The notes beneath the pieces are model-generated. The model had not been told where the DNA came from. It saw nothing but the letters and a program-made list of their open reading frames with translations, and ran no database searches. Of a stretch of 64,000 nt of DNA, positions 1-7,589 are shown piece after piece; position 1 is the first letter of the stretch; each line of letters begins with the position of its first letter. Made by a program: the position numbers and the translations under genes. The DNA lies in NCBI RefSeq assembly GCF_900010725.2, contig NZ_LR734832.1, forward strand, positions 85,459 to 149,458, written 5' to 3'. The stretch comes from Planktothrix serta PCC 8927. Lineage in GTDB: Bacteria; Cyanobacteriota; Cyanobacteriia; Cyanobacteriales; Microcoleaceae.

Positions 1-420
1 GTCGCCTTACCTTTGGTGATTTTAGTCTCTTTAATTAATCAGAAACTTTGGGATGGACAAGGCGGTAGTAATCCTTTATTACCAATTGCATTAGAAAGTC
101 AGGATACGGTGGCTTTAACTATCTTTTTTATCACCGCATCCATCGCCGCCCCCCTCTTTGAAGAAATTATGTTTCGAGGATTTTTATTACCGTCCTTAAC
201 CCGTTATCTTCCCTTGGGGAGTGCGATTATTTTAAGTGGGTTTTTATTCGCCGCAGCCCACTTAAATATTTCGGAAATTTTACCGTTAATGACGTTAGGA
301 ATTGTGCTAGGGTTTGTGTATACGCGATCGCGCAATTTATTAGCTCCAATGTTCATGCACGGCTTATGGAATAGTGGGACTTTGTTGAGTTTATATATTC
401 TCGGAAGTGGCGGAAGTTAG
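1..420 (+). CDS. CPBP family intramembrane metalloprotease (5' truncated)
   Basis: The frame is open to the first base of the window, so the true start lies upstream and only the C-terminal part (about 139 codons) is present. It carries the three signature motifs of the CPBP/CAAX-protease (Abi) family: EEIMFRG (EExxxR), FAAAH (FxxxH) and HGLWN (HxxxN), set in hydrophobic segments. These residues form the metal site of a membrane-embedded glutamic-type protease. Known members process prenylated proteins or leader peptides or act in bacteriocin immunity; in cyanobacteria most are of unknown substrate. The gene ends at TAG just before a short palindrome. A second, unrelated-looking CPBP gene lies at 60,426. 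The family call is solid; the substrate is unknown. Confidence 0.85.
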   Translation, partial: VALPLVILVSLINQKLWDGQGGSNPLLPIALESQDTVALTIFFITASIAAPLFEEIMFRGFLLPSLTRYLPLGSAIILSGFLFAAAHLNISEILPLMTLGIVLGFVYTRSRNLLAPMFMHGLWNSGTLLSLYILGSGGS

Positions 421-427
421 CGCAAAT

Positions 428-448
428 GGGGTTGGAAGACCCAACCCC
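428..448. repeat. Short palindrome ending CCCCTAC
   Basis: GGGGTTGG and CCAACCCC form an 8-bp perfect stem with a 4-base loop directly downstream of the CPBP gene. It lacks a T-run, so it is not a classic terminator. Its CCCCTAC edge is shared with other palindromes in this window (1,286; 4,466; 41,853; 44,100; 55,478; 57,890). Confidence 0.6.
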
Positions 449-474
449 TACAATAAAATATTACAACGTCAAGT

Positions 475-741
475 TTATTTTCTTCTTTCTGAAATTGTTG
501 ACAAGTAGTTGGGAAGTTCGTTAACAGATGTAGCTGGTTTTTTGCAACCTGCTAACATAAAAACCAACAGGAGAATAAATAGAACACAAATCACCCCCCA
601 AACCCCATCAAAATCCCATTCCCCTTTTCTGACAAATCTATCTTTGCAGTAATTACAAAAACTTTCTTGAGATCGGCCGGGATCGGGATGCTGTATGATT
701 TCGCAACATAGTTTTCCGTGTTTATCTCTAGGACAAGTCAT
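475..741 (-). CDS. Small single-pass membrane protein with Cys pairs
   Basis: I do not recognise a family. The 88-residue product starts at an ATG with a strong Shine-Dalgarno (AGGAGG) about five bases upstream. The N-terminal half is soluble and has Cys at residues 3, 12 and 13 plus a CNYC pair near residue 29, which together resemble a small zinc ribbon. One hydrophobic segment follows (residues about 48-65, GVICVLFILLLVFMLAGC). The sequence after LAGC would look like a lipobox if it were N-terminal, but its internal position makes lipidation unlikely. It is probably co-transcribed with the upstream minus-strand gene at 754-1,251, 12 bases away. Function unknown. Confidence 0.55.
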   Translation of the reverse strand: MTCPRDKHGKLCCEIIQHPDPGRSQESFCNYCKDRFVRKGEWDFDGVWGVICVLFILLLVFMLAGCKKPATSVNELPNYLSTISERRK

Positions 742-753
742 ATAACCTCCTGT

Positions 754-1251
754 TTAGCTTTCAATAGAAATCAATAACAAAACACTTCCTGATGCAAAAA
801 CACTGATCTCAATAGCGATCTCTTCTTGTTGGCACATTTTTCCCCAATAGTGAATACTAGCTAAGAGTTTTTCCCAGTTATTCGCTAAGTTTTTAACTTG
901 AGTAAAAGACTTGATCACAACCAATTGATCAGGGATAATTTCACCGTTTTGGTTTTTCCACCATCCCAGAAAATTGGGTAAGACTGTTGCACCGCCTAAA
1001 CTATCCGCAACATCCCTTGATAACCCTTGAATTTGATTAGAATACTGTTGAGGAAAAGGGATAGTAATACAGGATTCGCAACAGCTAATATTAGGGGGTG
1101 AAGACTGGATAATCTTTAAAATGGGGGAAACAACAACGGAGTTTTGGGGAAAGGCGATCGCATTTTGATTTAATTGTTCAAATGCTGTTTTTAAGGTGGA
1201 ATTATCTTGTGCCATTTCTAGCATAATCTGTTGAATGTGTTGCAGTGTCAT
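754..1251 (-). CDS. Hypothetical protein
   Basis: 165 residues, ATG start preceded by GGAGGAC at good spacing, so the gene is likely real. I do not recognise the family. There is no signal peptide. A hydrophobic C-terminus (IEISVFASGSVLLLISIES) reads like a final beta strand rather than a membrane helix. A CCESC motif lies near residue 60. Twelve bases separate it from the small Cys-rich membrane protein at 475-741, which suggests a two-gene transcription unit and possibly a functional pair. Function unknown. Confidence 0.55.
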   Translation of the reverse strand: MTLQHIQQIMLEMAQDNSTLKTAFEQLNQNAIAFPQNSVVVSPILKIIQSSPPNISCCESCITIPFPQQYSNQIQGLSRDVADSLGGATVLPNFLGWWKNQNGEIIPDQLVVIKSFTQVKNLANNWEKLLASIHYWGKMCQQEEIAIEISVFASGSVLLLISIES

Positions 1252-1285
1252 CTGTCCTCCTAATTCAGTTTACCGATAGCTTGTG

Positions 1286-1311
1286 TAGGGGCGAGGCGCG
1301 CCTCGCCCCTA
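1286..1311. repeat. Perfect 26-bp palindrome centred on GGCGCGCC
   Basis: TAGGGGCGAGGCG and its exact complement meet at an AscI-type centre (GGCGCGCC), with no loop. A second copy at 4,466-4,690 has been split by inserted DNA, which shows this palindrome is a dispersed repeat. It lies between two minus-strand genes. Confidence 0.75.
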
Positions 1312-1322
1312 TGGATTTAGGT

Positions 1323-1868
1323 TTAATAGGGAAGGCTTAAAACAAGTTTTTGTTCTTGAGGAAAATCCCCCAAATAAAGATAAGCTGCTGCCTGTAAAAT
1401 CAACTCGGAAAACAAAATTCTGTGATATAATCGATTGTTAGTCAGAGAGCAGAAATATTGACAAGCTGCTAACTCTCCCTCCCAAGAAAAATCCCACCCT
1501 CCTAAGATATGATGACTGTCATGAATAGCCCGATAAAAAAGGTTATATTCAGGAGTCAAAACAACCGGATCATTGAAATCAGTGCTAATCTTTAACACCC
1601 CTGTTTGACGCACATCCTCAGTCATTTCAGAAGCCGTTTTATAGGGCTGTCCCGCAACATATTCCACTAGAAACGGCAGTTTTTGATAAAGTAGGCGTAC
1701 CCATTCACTGAATGCTTTTTGATCACGACGGTTGAGGGTATGACCCTTGCACTCCAGATACCAAATAGCCAAGCGTTTCCGGTAGTTGGCGCTAGATTTG
1801 GCCCTTTGGAAATCAAAAAAGATCGATCGTTGAAATTGAGCCTGTGATGCTGTTAAGCTAGAAGACAT
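1323..1868 (-). CDS. Hypothetical protein with HxxHH and acidic motif
   Basis: The frame could extend to a TTG at 1,907, but the ATG at 1,868 (MSSSLTASQAQF, 181 residues) is the more ordinary start; no clear ribosome binding site decides it. The protein is soluble and mostly helical. A conserved-looking stretch near residues 115-140 (AIHDSHHILGG followed by WDFSWEGELAA) groups three His with Asp and Glu. This could be a metal site or a structural element. I do not recognise the family. It is the last minus-strand gene before the divergent conflict-system operon at 2,098, so the 1,869-2,097 gap should hold promoters for both directions. Confidence 0.5.
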   Translation of the reverse strand: MSSSLTASQAQFQRSIFFDFQRAKSSANYRKRLAIWYLECKGHTLNRRDQKAFSEWVRLLYQKLPFLVEYVAGQPYKTASEMTEDVRQTGVLKISTDFNDPVVLTPEYNLFYRAIHDSHHILGGWDFSWEGELAACQYFCSLTNNRLYHRILFSELILQAAAYLYLGDFPQEQKLVLSLPY

Positions 1869-2097
1869 AATAAGTAAATTTGTTTGTCGTTGGTCAATAG
1901 TGGTCAACGGCTTCCTTACTCTTACAGAGAGAGGTAAACCGTTTTTATGCAGTTTTCAAGGTTCGGTGACGTTGGCTCAAGACAGTGGGAAAACCCTTGA
2001 TTTGTCCTGATATTGATATGATCTTCGATTCGCTTTAATTAAAAAAGGATCTTCAAAATTCAACAATTTTGCAGATCGTTGACAAAATTCTGGTGCT

Positions 2098-3411
2098 ATG
2101 GTAGGGAAATTGAGAATTCGTGACGATCAGTTAAATAGGATTCAGACATTAATCAATTGCAGGGGTATGATTACGCTGCGATGGGAATTTGCCAAATATC
2201 GGATAGCAAAAGCTTTGGCTTTACGAGCAGGATATATTAAGGACAGAATAGGTCAAGAAGATTTTCAGTATTTACTTGAGAAAAAAATTATTTCTCAAGA
2301 ATCTGTAGAACTGATTATAGAAGAATTTCCTATATTCCAAACGGATCATTTATCTTTAGAAGATATCAGATCATATTATGTAGAAACTAAGCAATATTGT
2401 AATTTACAAGAATTTTTAGATGGTTATTTAACAATAAAATTTAATTCTCGCGGAATTTGGGATAATTTTAGAAACGGAAACGGCATTAGGGAGAGTGCTT
2501 TTAAGTTATTCTGTGAATTTCTGGGTGAAAATTGGCAAGAAATAGGATCAAGGGATCAACTTTTTGAAGATCTTCCTGATTTTGAACAATTAGAAATTGT
2601 ACTTTGTAAATTAGATCATAACTCACAAATTGAATGTTATAAAAACTTTTGTGAATCTCCACTGATCGGTTTTAAAATCCCTAATTTTCAAAGCAAAAAG
2701 TCAAATTATAATTTATATTTATTTTGGTTATTTAAAACATTTTTTAAGTCTATTGACCAACAATGGCAAACAATTCATATTGATTTTGACAATACGCTTG
2801 TTTTTTGCAACCGACAAGAGACAATTAAAAAGTTGATTTATGAGATTGGAATGCCAACAAAAAACCTCAATAAAAAAATAGATAAAGGAAGTATCAAGGC
2901 TCAAGAAATAGCCGAAGAAATTATTGAAGCTTTAAAGAGAGATAAAAGAAATATTATTATTTCTATAAAAACTTCTGACCTGAATCAAGTTAAAGACTTA
3001 GACGAGTTTGTGAGGTATATGGATGAACCACTCATCCAACGGTTAAAAAAATTAGATGGAAAATTATTTAAACCTAAAATAGTCTTTGTTTGGCTTGATT
3101 TGGCTTCTTGTCCTACAAGTTCTAACGTTGAGCTATTTCAAAATGAAATTCCTATTGTGTCGCATTTTTCCAAAACTGATGTCATTAACTGGATCGAGGA
3201 ACAAAACATTATCACTAAAATGTCTAAATGGAGAAAAGAGTTAAATTTCCCTGAAGATCCAGAAAAATTTTTAGAAGAAATTTGGAGGAAATCTGATGTA
3301 ATAATTCCTGATAACTCTGATATGATCAAACCGGAAATGGTTTTAGAAATCTTTTATAAATTTATATTAAATAACTGGGAGAACTACAAACAATCATGGC
3401 TGAAACTTTAG
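2098..3411 (+). CDS. Putative inactive-STAND-like / effector-associated protein
   Basis: 437 residues, soluble, ATG start with no obvious Shine-Dalgarno. The N-terminal ~90 residues are a helical, charged module. The region from about residue 225 has a P-loop-NTPase-like strand pattern (IHIDFDNT, then NIIISIKTSDL, then KIVFVWLDLASCP, then IPIVSHFSKTDVINWIEE) but no Walker A glycine-rich loop. Proteins of this shape directly precede MoxR and vWA genes in ternary conflict systems, where they are described as inactive STAND (iSTAND) modules fused to effector-associated domains. The stop overlaps the MoxR gene start by 16 bases, so translation is coupled. The iSTAND label is inferred from position and strand pattern, not from a diagnostic motif; it could be another degenerate ATPase-like sensor. 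Confidence 0.55.
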   Translation: MVGKLRIRDDQLNRIQTLINCRGMITLRWEFAKYRIAKALALRAGYIKDRIGQEDFQYLLEKKIISQESVELIIEEFPIFQTDHLSLEDIRSYYVETKQYCNLQEFLDGYLTIKFNSRGIWDNFRNGNGIRESAFKLFCEFLGENWQEIGSRDQLFEDLPDFEQLEIVLCKLDHNSQIECYKNFCESPLIGFKIPNFQSKKSNYNLYLFWLFKTFFKSIDQQWQTIHIDFDNTLVFCNRQETIKKLIYEIGMPTKNLNKKIDKGSIKAQEIAEEIIEALKRDKRNIIISIKTSDLNQVKDLDEFVRYMDEPLIQRLKKLDGKLFKPKIVFVWLDLASCPTSSNVELFQNEIPIVSHFSKTDVINWIEEQNIITKMSKWRKELNFPEDPEKFLEEIWRKSDVIIPDNSDMIKPEMVLEIFYKFILNNWENYKQSWLKL

Positions 3412-4433
3412 ATCCAATTAACCCTAAGTTTACCGGAGAACGTGAATTTCAACCTGATCCGGGAGAAAGAGATCCTGAGACTCAAGAACGCCTTTATCCC
3501 TATTTAGCGAAGATCAGTCCGGGGTTAATTGATGCGGTGAATTTAGCGATTAAACTCAAACGTCCGTTATTATTAGAAGGGGAACCCGGATGTGGTAAAA
3601 CTAAATTAGCTAAAGCGATCGCCTATGAATTTAGCAAGCGATCGCAAACAAAATGGCCCTATAAAGCTTGGTATATTAAATCAACGGATCAAGCGAAGAA
3701 TGGTTTATATTGTTATGATGCGGTCAGACGACTTTATGATGCTCAACTCGTAGCTACAGATCCCCAGGAAAAAGATAAGATTAAAGCTAGATTAAACGAT
3801 CCCTCTCATACAGCCTATATCAAATGGGAGGCTATTGGTGAAGCGTTTAAAGCCTCTCAAAATAAGCAACGGATGATTGTTTTAATAGATGAAATTGATA
3901 AGGCGGATACGGATTTTCCCAATGATTTACTATTAGAATTAGAAGAAAAAAAGCTCGTTGTTCGAGAAACTGGGGAAGAAATTTGCGCCAAGGAGGACTA
4001 TGCACCGATTATTTTAATTACCAGTAATGCTCAGAAAAAGTTATCCGATGCTTTTTTGCGTCGATGTTTATATCATTATATTGAATTTCCTAAACGTTCA
4101 GAATTAGAAAAAATTATTATAGCCAGATTTGGTGAAGATTGGTCAGATTCTCTGCTGAATTTGGCATTAAATCGGTTTTTAGCCATTAGAAAGCAGATGA
4201 CAGAGGATAAAGGAGATTTTGGTAAAAAGATTAGTATTAGTGAACTTATAGACTGGATAGCGGCGTTACGTTTTAAGTCAACGCAAGCCAAAATTGAAGA
4301 ACTTTTGAATCAAAGGAAAATTCCTTATGTCAGTTGTTTGTTAAAATCGAAAGAAGATGATCAAAAATATAGCGAAATTGCTCCCGATGATTCCGATGAT
4401 GCAATTGATGAGGATGACGATGATGATGTTTAA
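3396..4433 (+). CDS. MoxR-type AAA+ ATPase of a ternary conflict system
   Basis: 345 residues. Walker A is clear near residue 62 (EGEPGCGKTKLAKA), Walker B near residue 160 (MIVLIDEIDKAD), and sensor-1 (ILITSNAQKKL) and an arginine finger region (DAFLRRCLYHYIEFP) follow in the order expected for MoxR-family AAA+ proteins. The C-terminus is an unusual run of Asp and Glu residues ending in a string of Asp. MoxR ATPases work with vWA proteins as chaperone-like remodelers. The start overlaps the upstream gene by 16 bases. The expected vWA partner is downstream at 4,759, but 325 bases of repetitive DNA separate them. High confidence in family; the conflict role is from context. Confidence 0.9.
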   Translation: MAETLDPINPKFTGEREFQPDPGERDPETQERLYPYLAKISPGLIDAVNLAIKLKRPLLLEGEPGCGKTKLAKAIAYEFSKRSQTKWPYKAWYIKSTDQAKNGLYCYDAVRRLYDAQLVATDPQEKDKIKARLNDPSHTAYIKWEAIGEAFKASQNKQRMIVLIDEIDKADTDFPNDLLLELEEKKLVVRETGEEICAKEDYAPIILITSNAQKKLSDAFLRRCLYHYIEFPKRSELEKIIIARFGEDWSDSLLNLALNRFLAIRKQMTEDKGDFGKKISISELIDWIAALRFKSTQAKIEELLNQRKIPYVSCLLKSKEDDQKYSEIAPDDSDDAIDEDDDDDV

Positions 4434-4758
4434 TTCTATCTATAAAAAATACCGACCTTCGGTGTGTAGGGTCGAGGCGCGCCCATCAGTGTCAACAATC
4501 GTGCTAAAAGCCTTGAAATCAATTATTGCTACGCAACGCTGCGCGAACAGGCTCAAAGCTAAAACCCGTTAAAACGGGTTAATGAAGAACAGTTTTAGTC
4601 ATCTTTAGATGACTTTAGCTCTTAGCCCGAACTTTAGTTCAGGGCTTCGGAGGCTTAAGTTTACACTCCTTGGGTGCGCCTCGCCCCTACGATTATTCGG
4701 ATTTCCTACTTTTAAATAAAATTTTCGATTATATACAAACAATATTATAAAATGGAAT
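4434..4758. repeat. Insertion of hairpin-rich repeat DNA inside a palindrome, splitting the operon
   Basis: This gap between the MoxR and vWA genes holds no gene. The arms of the 26-bp GGCGCGCC palindrome seen intact at 1,286 are here 187 bases apart (4,466-4,484 and 4,672-4,690). The DNA between them has three stem-loops: AACCCGTT/AACGGGTT (4,563-4,580), AGTCATC/GATGACT (about 4,597-4,614), and AGCCC-GAAC/GTTC-AGGGCT (4,624-4,646). A HIP-like ACGCAACGCTGCGCGAAC motif precedes them. A chain of subterminal hairpins resembles ends of IS200/IS605-type elements, so a non-autonomous derivative is plausible, but no transposase is present. Confidence 0.6.
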
Positions 4759-5883
4759 ATGAATACTATCCTTGATTCTTATTATTACTTATTTACTCAA
4801 CTCAGAGATGGCGGGTTTCCTTTGGGAACACAGGATTATTTATTATTCATTGAAGCCATTAAAACAGAAATTTATCCGTTAGAAATCGATAAATTGAAAC
4901 AACTTTGTAGAACCCTTTGGGTAAAATCTCGCAGTCAACACCAACAATTTGAGGCAATTTTTAATCATATAATCCTTCCCCCTATTCCTGAAGAAATAGA
5001 TTCAAATCAACCTATACTGATTAAAAAAGATACTCCTAAATCTATCTCAACTCAAACCATAACCCCAAAAAACAATATTGAAAAACCCCCTAATTTACCC
5101 CCAAAACCTCAAGACAATAACGAATATTTCTTATTTCCCGCTTCCCCCCTCACCGACTCAACTACCCTGGAGGAAGATAGCGAAGTTGTTAAAGCAATGA
5201 AAGTCTCTCCTCAACACAATTGGATGAATTTTAAACCGCCCCAAAACCCCAGAGAATATTTCCCCGTCACCCCCGAACAAATGACCCAAGGATGGTATCA
5301 ATTAAAAACCAGTTTACAAACGGGAACTCGCTTAGAATTCAATATCCAAGCCACAATAGAACAAATCCAACGCCAAGGAAAACCCATTACCCCTGTTTTT
5401 AAACCCTGTCGTCAAAAAAACAGTAATTTAATGTTATTTATCGCCCAACGGGGGTCAATGCAACCCTTTCAAATATTATCACGAAAATTGGTAGAAACCG
5501 CTCAACAAACAGGTTGTTTAGACCCCAACCGATGTTATTATTTCCATCAACATCTCAGCGATAATTTTTTTAGAGATTCTGACTTTGAGGAAGAAATTCC
5601 CCTTGATGCTATCCTAGAATTAACCCAGCCTCAAAAAACCGTGATCTTAATTTTCAGTAATGGAGATGCGGGAGAAAAACGGTATTCTTCCTATCATTTT
5701 AACGCGACTAAAAACGTATTAAATCGACTACAATCTTCTGTAAAAGCGATCGCTTGGTTAAACCCCTTTCCTCAACCCGATTGGCGCTATACAACGGCCG
5801 ATCATATTGCTACACTGAAAACAGTTAAAATGTTTCCGATTGATCGTCAGGGATTCTATAATGCCCTTCAAATATTGCAATGA
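4759..5883 (+). CDS. vWA-like protein with eroded MIDAS, partner of MoxR ATPase
   Basis: 374 residues, soluble. The N-terminal ~75 residues are a helical domain (FTQLRDGGFPLGTQDYLLFIEA), followed by a Pro/Asn-rich linker. The C-terminal ~170 residues have a von Willebrand A fold pattern: LMLFIAQRGSMQPF at about residue 224 where the MIDAS DxSxS should be, then YYFHQHLSD, VILIFSNGDAG and IAWLNPFP. The first MIDAS Asp is replaced (AQRGSM), so metal binding is probably lost; this erosion is common in vWA proteins of MoxR-linked ternary systems. The stop overlaps the next gene by four bases (ATGA), so the FGE-domain protein is translationally coupled. Confidence 0.75.
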   Translation: MNTILDSYYYLFTQLRDGGFPLGTQDYLLFIEAIKTEIYPLEIDKLKQLCRTLWVKSRSQHQQFEAIFNHIILPPIPEEIDSNQPILIKKDTPKSISTQTITPKNNIEKPPNLPPKPQDNNEYFLFPASPLTDSTTLEEDSEVVKAMKVSPQHNWMNFKPPQNPREYFPVTPEQMTQGWYQLKTSLQTGTRLEFNIQATIEQIQRQGKPITPVFKPCRQKNSNLMLFIAQRGSMQPFQILSRKLVETAQQTGCLDPNRCYYFHQHLSDNFFRDSDFEEEIPLDAILELTQPQKTVILIFSNGDAGEKRYSSYHFNATKNVLNRLQSSVKAIAWLNPFPQPDWRYTTADHIATLKTVKMFPIDRQGFYNALQILQ

Positions 5884-7589
5884 CGAACCCTTCTCTCCTC
5901 AATTCTAACCCCCAAACCGAAGCGGCAAGAGAAACCATTGACCGCTTTCGTCAGCAATATGGAGAAATTTATTATCAATTTGCCTGTTATGCCGCCTTTC
6001 CCTTAGCATTAACTCCCGATTTTCTCTATCGTTTACGCGATAAATTCTATTCAAAATTACCTGTTCCTTGGCTGGCTGTTGCCCATTTATTGTTATCGGA
6101 TTTATGTCAGAATATTGGAGCAGAACTCTATGAAATGGATCGAACGGTTCGCGGTTTATTACTGCATCAATTAACCCCTGGTGAATTATCCCACCTTTCC
6201 CAATTTTCTCTCCACTACATCGAACATCATTTTCAAACGGATATTCAGGGACTTGAGAAAGCGCAACATTGGACAGCTTTAGCCTATGTTAACCCCGAAC
6301 CTGCGGCTCAAGAAATTGCCCGAGAACTGCGTAAATTATTGCAAAAACCCATTTCTAGGGACTGGTTGAGAATATCTTCTCTGGTGGAAACCCTAGCCGA
6401 ACCTCTGCAACAAGCTAATTTTCAACCCCTATTAACTTTAGCTGAAGCGATGGGAAAAGCCGCCAGGGGAAACTATACCGAAGCCGAACAACAATTTGCT
6501 AAACTTCGACAAAATAATAGTGTTAATATTGCGGGGGTTTCTGTCCCTTTACCTCCCCCTCCTATTCCAGCAAAAACCTTTGGTTTTGAAACCGTTACTG
6601 TTAATAAAAAGGGTAAAATTATCAAACGGGAAACCAAACAAGCCCGATATTTCACCGAAGACCTGGGGGATGGAGTCACGTTAGAGATGGTTTATATTCC
6701 TGGGGGGACATTCCTCATGGGTTCACCGAAGGGGGAAGGACACAAAAGGGAACGCCCCCAACATCAAGTTACAGTTCCTCCTTTTTTCATGGCCAAATAT
6801 CCCATCACCCAAGCTCAATGGCAAGCCGTGGCTAACTGGCCTAAAATTCAACGGGATCTCGACCCTGACTGTTCTCATTTTAAAGGAGATCCCCCCCAAC
6901 CCCCCTTAGAAAGGGGGGCTTCAGGAGTTTCCCCCCAAACCCCTTTAACAAGCGAGGCTTCAGAAAATTCCAGTTCCCCCCCTTACCAAGGGGGGGCTAG
7001 GGGGGGATCTAACCGACCCGTAGAAAAGGTTAAATGGTACGATGCCGTCGAATTTTGTGCCCGAATGTTCCAACGCACCGGACGCCCCTATCATTTACCC
7101 TCAGAAGCCCAATGGGAATATGCTTGTCGTGCTGGAACTCAAACCCCATTTTACTTTGGGGAAACCCTAACCAGTGATTTAGCGAATTATCGGGGAACTG
7201 AAACCTACGCAAACGAACCCGAAGGAATATATCGAGAGGAAACCACCCCCGTTGGTCAATTCCCTCCTAATGCCTTTGGGTTGTATGATCTCTATGGCAA
7301 TGTCTGGGAATGGTGCGCCGACCCTTGGCATGAAAACTATGAAGATGCACCAACACAAGGGGAAGTTTGGGATGAGCAGAATAAGAATGATAATCGTTAT
7401 AAGATATATAGTATTGAAAATTTAGTCAATTTATTAAGCAGCAATGAAAACCGGGTGATGCGCGGAGGTTCGTGGCTCTACTATCCCAGGTATTGTCGCG
7501 GTGCCTATCGTAACTGGGACGTGCCGGGCAGTCGGGTCAGGGGCTGCGGATTTCGTGTTGCTTCCTCCCCGCCTGCGTGGACTCTTTAG
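5880..7589 (+). CDS. FGE-sulfatase (C-type-lectin fold) protein with DGR-like variable C-terminus
   Basis: 569 residues. Residues 1-250 are a helical domain often seen in MoxR/vWA-linked proteins (QFACYAAFPLALTPDFLYRLR, then LLLSDLCQNIGAELYEMD). From residue ~266 there is an FGE-sulfatase/SUMF1 domain: EMVYIPGGTFLMGSP, PITQAQWQAV, WYDAVEFC, YHLPSEAQWEYACRAG, GLYDLYGNVWEWC, RVMRGGSW. The first of the two active-site Cys of true formylglycine-generating enzymes is Tyr here, so a binding role is more likely than oxidation. The final ~35 residues match the layout of DGR variable regions in this fold. A 40-codon in-frame repeat insertion (6,891-7,010) interrupts the domain between FKGD and NRPVEKVKW. 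It overlaps the vWA gene by four bases. Confidence 0.85.
   Translation: MTNPSLLNSNPQTEAARETIDRFRQQYGEIYYQFACYAAFPLALTPDFLYRLRDKFYSKLPVPWLAVAHLLLSDLCQNIGAELYEMDRTVRGLLLHQLTPGELSHLSQFSLHYIEHHFQTDIQGLEKAQHWTALAYVNPEPAAQEIARELRKLLQKPISRDWLRISSLVETLAEPLQQANFQPLLTLAEAMGKAARGNYTEAEQQFAKLRQNNSVNIAGVSVPLPPPPIPAKTFGFETVTVNKKGKIIKRETKQARYFTEDLGDGVTLEMVYIPGGTFLMGSPKGEGHKRERPQHQVTVPPFFMAKYPITQAQWQAVANWPKIQRDLDPDCSHFKGDPPQPPLERGASGVSPQTPLTSEASENSSSPPYQGGARGGSNRPVEKVKWYDAVEFCARMFQRTGRPYHLPSEAQWEYACRAGTQTPFYFGETLTSDLANYRGTETYANEPEGIYREETTPVGQFPPNAFGLYDLYGNVWEWCADPWHENYEDAPTQGEVWDEQNKNDNRYKIYSIENLVNLLSSNENRVMRGGSWLYYPRYCRGAYRNWDVPGSRVRGCGFRVASSPPAWTL
6891..7010. repeat. 120-bp in-frame palindromic repeat insertion within the FGE gene
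   Basis: C-rich and G-rich arms (CCCCCCCAACCCCCCTTAG with GGGGGG, and CCCCCCTTACCAAGGGGGGG) form two hairpins and encode a low-complexity stretch with PPQPPLERG and PPYQGGARGG. A GATC tetramer sits at each edge (6,888 and 7,006). Exactly 40 codons are added without a frame change, between two conserved FGE motifs. A related arrangement (TTAAGGGGGATTTAGGGGGA) occurs at 44,466-44,485. Peptides of this type recur in many cyanobacterial proteins. Confidence 0.8.
7455..7589 (+). other. Putative DGR variable region (VR) of the FGE protein
   Basis: The C-terminus runs RVMRGGSW-LYY-PR-Y-CRGAYR-NWDV-PGSR-VRG-CGFRV. The invariant frame (RGGSW, PR, CR, AYR, R, GFRV) is what is typical for lectin-fold DGR targets. 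The positions in between are those normally encoded by AAC/AAT in templates. The observed codons there are CTC, TAC, TAT, TAT, AAC, GAC, GGC, AGT, GTC, GGC and TGC, which is consistent with substitutions at A sites while the final C or T is kept. TGG, GTG and AGG do not fit this simple model without a differing template base. No template repeat or reverse transcriptase is in the window. Confidence 0.6.

Noticed and set aside
4357-4572. 71-codon frame across the MoxR end and the insertion
   Set aside because: It is an alternative frame over the Asp-rich MoxR tail and repeat DNA, with no protein-like pattern.
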